Assembly (NCBI RefSeq): GCF_006715055.1
Contig: NZ_VFMN01000001.1
Location: 124,001 to 188,000 of the forward strand
Direction: 5' to 3'
DNA from: Lapillicoccus jejuensis
GTDB taxonomy: Bacteria; Actinomycetota; Actinomycetes; Actinomycetales; Dermatophilaceae
Length of the DNA: 64,000 nt
The position numbers and the translations under genes are program-made. Under the pieces are notes generated by a model. The model worked only from the letters and a program-made list of their open reading frames with translations, made no database searches and was not told the DNA's origin. This document shows, one piece after another, positions 59,651 through 64,000 of this stretch (position 1 is its first letter; each line of letters begins with the position of its first letter).

Positions 59651-59994
59651 CCGGACTGCTGCGGAGAAGGGACCTCGACGTCCCTCCCCACACCGGACTG
59701 CTGCGGAAGAGGGACGTCGAGGTCCCTCCCCCCAACGGGACTGCTGCGGAAGGGGGACGTCGACGTCCCTCCCCGCACCGAACTGCTGCGCACCCGGGAC
59801 GCCCCTCCTGCGCAATACCCCGGATGCCGCGGTGACGTCGACATCCCTCCCCCGCAGCAGTCCGGATCCCGGGGTGACATCGACATCCCTCCCCCGCAGC
59901 AGTCCGGATCCCGGGGTGACATCGACGTCCCATCCCCGCAGCAGTCCGGATCCCGGGGTGACGTCGACGTCACCTCTGCGCAGCAGTCCGGTCA
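59651..59994. repeat. 42-bp tandem array, four forward and four inverted units
   Basis: CCGGACTGCTGCGG recurs at 59651, 59693, about 59736 and 59778 in one direction. The complement CCGCAGCAGTCCGG recurs with a strict 42-base spacing (GCAGCAG at 59854, 59896, 59938, 59980). Many left units also hold a self-complementary GGGACGTCGACGTCCC. The array fills the whole gap between the RecQ stop and the yczE stop. Confidence 0.92.
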
Positions 59995-60648
59995 GCGGGT
60001 GGGGCGGGAAGGGAGCGACACGGTCACCCACGGCAGGACCAGCTGGACGACGGGGCCGATGAGCAGGGCGTAGGCCACCGTCCCGATCCCCACCGTGCCG
60101 CCGAGCAGCCAGCCGACGCCCAGCACCGCGACCTCGATGACCGTCCGGACGAGCCGCAGCGACCACGGGGTGCGCCGCGCCAGCCCGGTCATGAGCCCGT
60201 CGCGCGGTCCCGCGCCGAACTGGCTCCCGATGTAGAGGCCACCCGCCACCCCGTTGAGGACGATCCCCGCGAGGAGCAGCACGAGCCTCCCGACCAGCGA
60301 CCCCGGCGTCGTGAGGACCGACAGCGCCGCGTCGCTCATCAGCCCGATGACGACGACGTTGCTCACCGTCCCGAGGCCCGGCCACTGCCGCAGCGGCCAC
60401 CACAGCAGCAGCACCACGGCGCCGACGACCATCGTGACCTGCCCGAAGGTCAGCGGCAGCCGCGACTCGAGTCCCACGTGCAGCACGTCCCAGGGCGCGA
60501 GCCCGAGGTCGGCCCGGACCATCATCGCCATCGAGATCCCGTAGACCGCCAGCCCTACGACGAGCTGCGGCAGGCGGCGCCCGAGGCGGCCCGCGGTCAG
60601 CTGCTGCCGGGTCGTCAACGGGGTCAGCTCGGTGCGGGTCAGCGTCAT
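59992..60648 (-). CDS. YczE/YitT-like DUF161 membrane protein
   Basis: 218 residues from ATG 60648. About five or six membrane helices, starting LPQLVVGLAVYGISMAMMVRADLGLAPWDVLH with the family-typical RADLGLAPWDVL. FGQVTMVVGAVVLLLWW and IGSQFGAGPRDGLMTGLARR also match YczE. It is divergent from a MocR-type regulator (YczR arrangement), so it is probably controlled by it. The transported or sensed molecule is unknown; the 42-bp array abuts its stop. Confidence 0.88.
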   Translation of the reverse strand: MTLTRTELTPLTTRQQLTAGRLGRRLPQLVVGLAVYGISMAMMVRADLGLAPWDVLHVGLESRLPLTFGQVTMVVGAVVLLLWWPLRQWPGLGTVSNVVVIGLMSDAALSVLTTPGSLVGRLVLLLAGIVLNGVAGGLYIGSQFGAGPRDGLMTGLARRTPWSLRLVRTVIEVAVLGVGWLLGGTVGIGTVAYALLIGPVVQLVLPWVTVSLPSRPTR

Positions 60649-60681
60649 GGTCCCATCCAACCCCGCGACTGGCCTTTCGTT

Positions 60682-60697
60682 CCATAGCCACTTATGG
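60682..60697. promoter_or_regulatory. Putative MocR (YczR-type) operator
   Basis: CCATA-GCCACT-TATGG is an inverted repeat in an AT-richer patch 14 bases before the regulator ATG and 34 bases from the yczE start. The regulator lacks an obvious ribosome site, so a short or absent leader is possible. Confidence 0.5.
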
Positions 60698-60710
60698 TTC
60701 AGTGGCCCGC

Positions 60711-62159
60711 ATGAGCCCGTCCGTCTCCGCACCCCGCCTCGCCGGCCTCCTCACCGGCGGGTCGCCCCGCGGCACCGACGACGGCCCGGCGTACCGCTCC
60801 CTCGCCGAGGGCGTACGACGCCTCGTCGCCGACGGGCGCCTGCTCGCCGGCACCCGCCTGCCCAGCGAGCGCGAGCTGACCGCCGCCCTCGGGGTGAGCC
60901 GCACGACCGTCGCCGCGGCGTACGGCGTCCTGCGCGAGCGCGGCTACCTGCAGTCCCGCCGCGGCTCGGGCAGCGTGGTCAGCCTGCCCACCGGCCCCGT
61001 CCCCGGCGGCCCGCTCAGCCCCGTCGACGGCCTGGCCCCCGACGTCCTCGACCTGACGATCGCCGCGCACGCCGCGACGCCCGGGCTGGCCGAGGCCTAC
61101 GAAGAGGCCATGGCGGCCCTCCCCCATCACCTGCCGGGCACCGGCTACCACCCCTACGGCCTGCCCGAGGTGCGCGAGCTGCTGGCCGAGCGGTACACCG
61201 CCCGCGGCCTGCCGACCGACCCGAGCCAGGTGCTCGTCACCACCGGCGCCCTCGCCGGTCTCGGTCTGGCCCTGCGCGCGCTCGGCTCCCCCGGCGACCG
61301 GGCCCTCGTCGAGTCGCCGAGCTACCCCAACGCCATGGCGGCGATCCGCGGCGCCGGTCTGCGCACCGTCGGTCTCGCCCTCGACGAGGACGGTCTCGAC
61401 GCCGACGGCCTCGACGTCACCCTGCGCCAGTCCGCCGCCCGCCTCGCCTACCTCGTCCCCGACTTCCACAACCCCACCGGCACCCTCGTCGGCGACCCGA
61501 CCCGCGAGCAGGTGGCCCGGGTCCTGCGCCGGCGCCGCACCACCGCCCTCGTCGACGAGACCCCGGTCGACCTCGCCCTCGACCGGCCGGAGAGCGCGAT
61601 GCCGGCCCCGATGGCGTCGTACGACGACCGCGTCGTCACCCTCGGCAGCGCGGCGAAGTCCTACTGGGGCGGGCTGCGCGTCGGCTGGCTGCGGGTGCCG
61701 CTGGCCGACACCGGCCGCTTCCAGCAGGCCCGGCTCACCCTCGACCTCGGCGCCGCCGTCGTCGAGCAGCTCGTCCTCGCCGCCCTGCTGCGCCGTCGCG
61801 ACGAGCTGCTCGCCCGCCGCCGCGAGCAGCTGCGCGCGTCCCGCGCGGCGATGGTCTCCGCCCTCGCCGAGCACCTGCCCGACTGGCGCTTCACCGTCCC
61901 CGAGGGCGGCCTGTGCCTGTGGTGCCGGCTGCCGGAGCCGCGCTCGTCGGCCCTCGCCGACGCCGCGCCCGCCCACGGCCTGCGGCTCGCCCCGGGCAGC
62001 GCCTTCGGCGTCGACGGCGGCCTGGAGTCGTTCTGCCGCCTGCCGATGGCGCTCCCGCCCGACCTCGCCACCGAGGCCGTACGACGCGTCGCCCGCGCCT
62101 GGGACGACGCCGTCACCGGCACCCCGGCCCGCAGCGCCCGGCCGGTCATCGTCGCCTGA
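60711..62159 (+). CDS. MocR-type transcriptional regulator (GntR HTH + aminotransferase-like domain), YczR-like
   Basis: 482 residues from ATG 60711 (GTG at 60702 is an alternative). The GntR-type winged HTH is ADGRLLAGTRLPSERELTAA with LGVSRTTVAAAYGVLRERGY (about 40-85). The rest resembles class I aminotransferases: TTGALAGLGLALRAL, VPDFHNPTGTL and VTLGSAAKSYWGGLRVGW with the PLP-Schiff lysine. Such regulators bind PLP. Divergent from the YczE-like gene, matching the known YczR-YczE pairing. Confidence 0.92.
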   Translation: MSPSVSAPRLAGLLTGGSPRGTDDGPAYRSLAEGVRRLVADGRLLAGTRLPSERELTAALGVSRTTVAAAYGVLRERGYLQSRRGSGSVVSLPTGPVPGGPLSPVDGLAPDVLDLTIAAHAATPGLAEAYEEAMAALPHHLPGTGYHPYGLPEVRELLAERYTARGLPTDPSQVLVTTGALAGLGLALRALGSPGDRALVESPSYPNAMAAIRGAGLRTVGLALDEDGLDADGLDVTLRQSAARLAYLVPDFHNPTGTLVGDPTREQVARVLRRRRTTALVDETPVDLALDRPESAMPAPMASYDDRVVTLGSAAKSYWGGLRVGWLRVPLADTGRFQQARLTLDLGAAVVEQLVLAALLRRRDELLARRREQLRASRAAMVSALAEHLPDWRFTVPEGGLCLWCRLPEPRSSALADAAPAHGLRLAPGSAFGVDGGLESFCRLPMALPPDLATEAVRRVARAWDDAVTGTPARSARPVIVA

Positions 62160-62185
62160 GCGGCGGTCCTCCTAGGGTGGCGAGG

Positions 62186-63478
62186 GTGCCCACCGACCCG
62201 TACGACGACCTGCACCTCGACACCCTCCACGTCGCCGCCACCCCCGACGACGACCCGCGGCTCGCCCAGTGGCTGCAGGGGGTGGCCCGCGGCTTCCACG
62301 AGGGCGTGCTGCCCGACGACCGGCTCACGAGCTGGCTCGTCGAGGCGCGCGAGGACGGTCAGCGGCTGCGCGGGGCCTGGGTCCGCGCCCGGGTGCCGGG
62401 CGAGTCGCCGTACGCCGTCGCCACGCTCTGCTCGTGGACCGGCCGGGTCAACCTGGGCGCCGGACGGCTGCTGCCGCTGCACATGGTCAGCGACGTCACC
62501 GTGGCGGCGACGCACCGCCGCCGCGGCCTGACCCGGCGGCTGCTCACGCAGGACCTCGCCGACGCCGCCGCCCGGGGGCTGCCGCTGGCCGGGCTGACCG
62601 TCAGCGAGGGGACGATCTACGGCCGCTTCGGCTTCGGACCGGCCACGCGGCGTCGCGCCCTCGAGGTCGACCTGTCCGACGGCCTGCCGATGCACCCCGG
62701 CGCGCTCGGGTCCGCCGACACCGGCCGCGTGGTCCTCGTCGACCCGGGCGAGGGCTGGCCCGCCGTGCAGCGCGTCCACGGGGCGCACCTGGCGCGCACC
62801 CGGGGCGAGGTCGGGCGCCACGGCGCGTACACGACCCGGCTCACCGGCCGCCGGGCGCCCGGTGGCGGCCCGGACCGCTCGCTGCGCCTCGCGCTGCACC
62901 TGCGCTCGGACGGGGAGCCCGACGGCGCCGTCCACTACCGGGTGCATGCCCAGGAACGCACTCACGAGGTGGAGGTCCTGGCCCTGGAGGCGGCCGACCC
63001 GCGAACCACGTTGCGGCTGTGGGCCTTCCTGGCCGGCCTCGACCTCGTCACCCGCGCCCGCCAGGACCGCGCCCCGGTCGACAACCCGCTCGACCACGCC
63101 GTCCTCGACCCCCGTGCGGTGCGCACCACCCGCCTGGACGACGGCACCTGGCTGCGGGTGCTCGACCCCCCGGCCGTGCTCGCCGCCCGCCCGTGGGGGG
63201 CCGACGCGTCCTTCGTCCTCGACGTCGCCGACGACCTGGGCCACGCGGCGGGACGCTGGCGGGTGGCCACCCGGGACGGCGCGGCCGAGGTGGCGACCAC
63301 CGACGACGAGCCCGACCTGCGCCTGCCGGTCGACGTCCTCGGCTCGCTCGTCCTCGGAGGGACCGACCTGCGCACCCTGCGTGCGGCGGGCCGCGCGGAC
63401 GTCGGCGACGCGGCGCTCGAGCGCGTGGCCCGCGCGTTCGACGGCGGTCCGGTCCCGACGTGCTCGCTCGGCTGGTGA
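62186..63478 (+). CDS. GNAT family N-acetyltransferase (Eis-like)
   Basis: 430 residues from GTG 62186. The N-terminal GNAT fold has VSDVTVAATHRRRGLTRRLL, the acetyl-CoA binding RRRGLT loop, near 100. A second module follows, and the C-terminal part is a sterol-carrier-like domain, as in Eis proteins (YGRFGFGPATRR is also family-typical). Eis enzymes acetylate amines or aminoglycosides; most actinobacterial homologues have unknown substrates. It lies 26 bases after the MocR gene on the same strand. Confidence 0.9.
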   Translation: MPTDPYDDLHLDTLHVAATPDDDPRLAQWLQGVARGFHEGVLPDDRLTSWLVEAREDGQRLRGAWVRARVPGESPYAVATLCSWTGRVNLGAGRLLPLHMVSDVTVAATHRRRGLTRRLLTQDLADAAARGLPLAGLTVSEGTIYGRFGFGPATRRRALEVDLSDGLPMHPGALGSADTGRVVLVDPGEGWPAVQRVHGAHLARTRGEVGRHGAYTTRLTGRRAPGGGPDRSLRLALHLRSDGEPDGAVHYRVHAQERTHEVEVLALEAADPRTTLRLWAFLAGLDLVTRARQDRAPVDNPLDHAVLDPRAVRTTRLDDGTWLRVLDPPAVLAARPWGADASFVLDVADDLGHAAGRWRVATRDGAAEVATTDDEPDLRLPVDVLGSLVLGGTDLRTLRAAGRADVGDAALERVARAFDGGPVPTCSLGW

Positions 63479-63530
63479 CCCTGGTCTGCGGCGAGGAGGG
63501 CCGACCGGTCGGGTCGATAGGGTCGCGTCC

Positions 63531-64000
63531 GTGAGCCAGGAGCCCGACGCCCCGCCCAGGACCCCGTACGACGAGTCGCACGCCTCGCCGCTCGCCCCGC
63601 CGGACTCCGCCCTCGCGGAGCTGCTCGCGGTGCTCGACCTGCAGCGCCTCGGCGAGGCCCGGGTGCGCCTCGAGGGCGTCGACGGCGACGACGAGTCCGA
63701 CCTCGGCGAGTCCGTCGCCGAGGTCTTCGTCGGGCAGAGCCAGAAGATGCCGCAGGGGCGCGTCTTCGGCGGGCAGGTGCTCGCGCAGTCCGTCGTCGCC
63801 GCCGGGCGCACCGTCGAGGGCGTCGGCGAGGCACCGCGGCCGATCCACTCCCTGCACGGCTACTTCGTCCGGCCCGGCGACGACAGCCACCCCATCCGCT
63901 TCGCCGTCGAGCGGGTGCGCGACGGGCGCTCGTTCTCGACGCGTCGGGTGCAGGCGATCCAGTACGGCAAGCCCATCCTGTCGATGATCGCCTCGTTCCA
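63531..64000 (+). CDS. Acyl-CoA thioesterase II-like protein (TesB family), N-terminal part
   Basis: Partial: starts at GTG 63531 and runs off the window after about 156 codons. A variable N-terminal tail containing RTPYDESH precedes the double hot-dog domain. FVGQSQKMPQGRVFGGQVLAQSV near 68 and SLHGYFVRPGDDSHPI near 105 are TesB signatures, followed by VERVRDGRSFSTRRVQAIQ. It should hydrolyse acyl-CoA esters. GAGGAGGG lies about 35 bases upstream, too far to be the ribosome site. Confidence 0.9.
   Translation, partial: MSQEPDAPPRTPYDESHASPLAPPDSALAELLAVLDLQRLGEARVRLEGVDGDDESDLGESVAEVFVGQSQKMPQGRVFGGQVLAQSVVAAGRTVEGVGEAPRPIHSLHGYFVRPGDDSHPIRFAVERVRDGRSFSTRRVQAIQYGKPILSMIASF

Noticed and set aside
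59651-59994. CRISPR array
   Set aside because: Units abut at 42 bases without unique spacers, the orientation switches in the middle, and no cas genes are near.
56891-60073. Open frame running through the 42-bp array as a repeat protein
   Set aside because: It overlaps the RecQ-PRT gene in another frame, and the openness of the array in several frames follows from its period and GC content. No start with a ribosome site precedes the array itself.

Overview
This window is very GC-rich (roughly 75% by eye) with GTG starts, ATGA/GTGA overlaps and encoded actinobacterial hallmarks: an RNase E/G–rplU–rpmA–obg–proB order, clpP1/clpP2/clpX, a mycothiol-type DsbA-like protein, an archaeal-type valS, a GH6 cellulase-like protein and a truncated haemoglobin. 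Together these suggest a free-living actinobacterium of the order Micrococcales, probably Intrasporangiaceae (Phycicoccus/Janibacter/Knoellia-like). The family assignment is inference. No prophage, transposase, CRISPR array or rRNA was seen.

Layout. (1) 1–13.1 kb, minus strand: a housekeeping block rne–rplU–rpmA–obg–proB, with proA displaced to the left edge. Between proB and proA sits a five-gene cassette (GT4 glycosyltransferase, methyltransferase, prenyltransferase-like toroid protein, methyltransferase, SDR epimerase/dehydratase). A DUF2344 protein follows rne without its usual radical-SAM partner. (2) 13.3–19.9 kb: a secreted phosphoesterase, an orphan CoxL-like molybdopterin subunit, an acyltransferase, and a MarR regulator divergent from an ABC exporter. 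(3) 20–22.9 kb: valS, then a cluster of palindromes and a 51-bp tandem array. (4) 22.9–29.7 kb: a sugar-uptake locus with a divergent glycogen-debranching-type enzyme, a LacI regulator, a lipoprotein binding protein and two permeases. (5) 29.7–34.1 kb: a DUF4129/MoxR/DUF58 membrane operon. (6) 34.2–41.1 kb: a putative cysteine peptidase-like protein, clpX, clpP2, clpP1, a secreted Ala/Val-rich protein and tig. (7) 41.2–50.2 kb: two tRNAs, trmB, a PP2C phosphatase, rpiB, a DsbA-like protein, pepN, an MscS channel and a globin. (8) 50.3–64 kb: a GH13 glucosidase, a phosphotransferase, a GH6 protein, GDPD, thioesterases, a RecQ helicase fused to a phosphoribosyltransferase-like domain, the YczE/YczR pair, an Eis-like GNAT and the start of a TesB-type thioesterase.

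The most unusual content is not a gene. Several distinct palindromic repeat families occupy gene ends, and two of them also occur in frame inside protein-coding genes. Family A (about 70 nt) has one intergenic copy at 4.96 kb and one inside the DUF58 gene. Family B (44–46 nt) has two intergenic copies and one inside a methyltransferase gene. Two tandem arrays with periods divisible by three (51 bp x3, 42 bp x8 arranged as four forward and four inverted) fill or nearly fill the gaps between convergent genes. The hexamer CGTACG also seems strongly over-represented and recurs both in terminator-like palindromes and in variable N-terminal tails of proteins.
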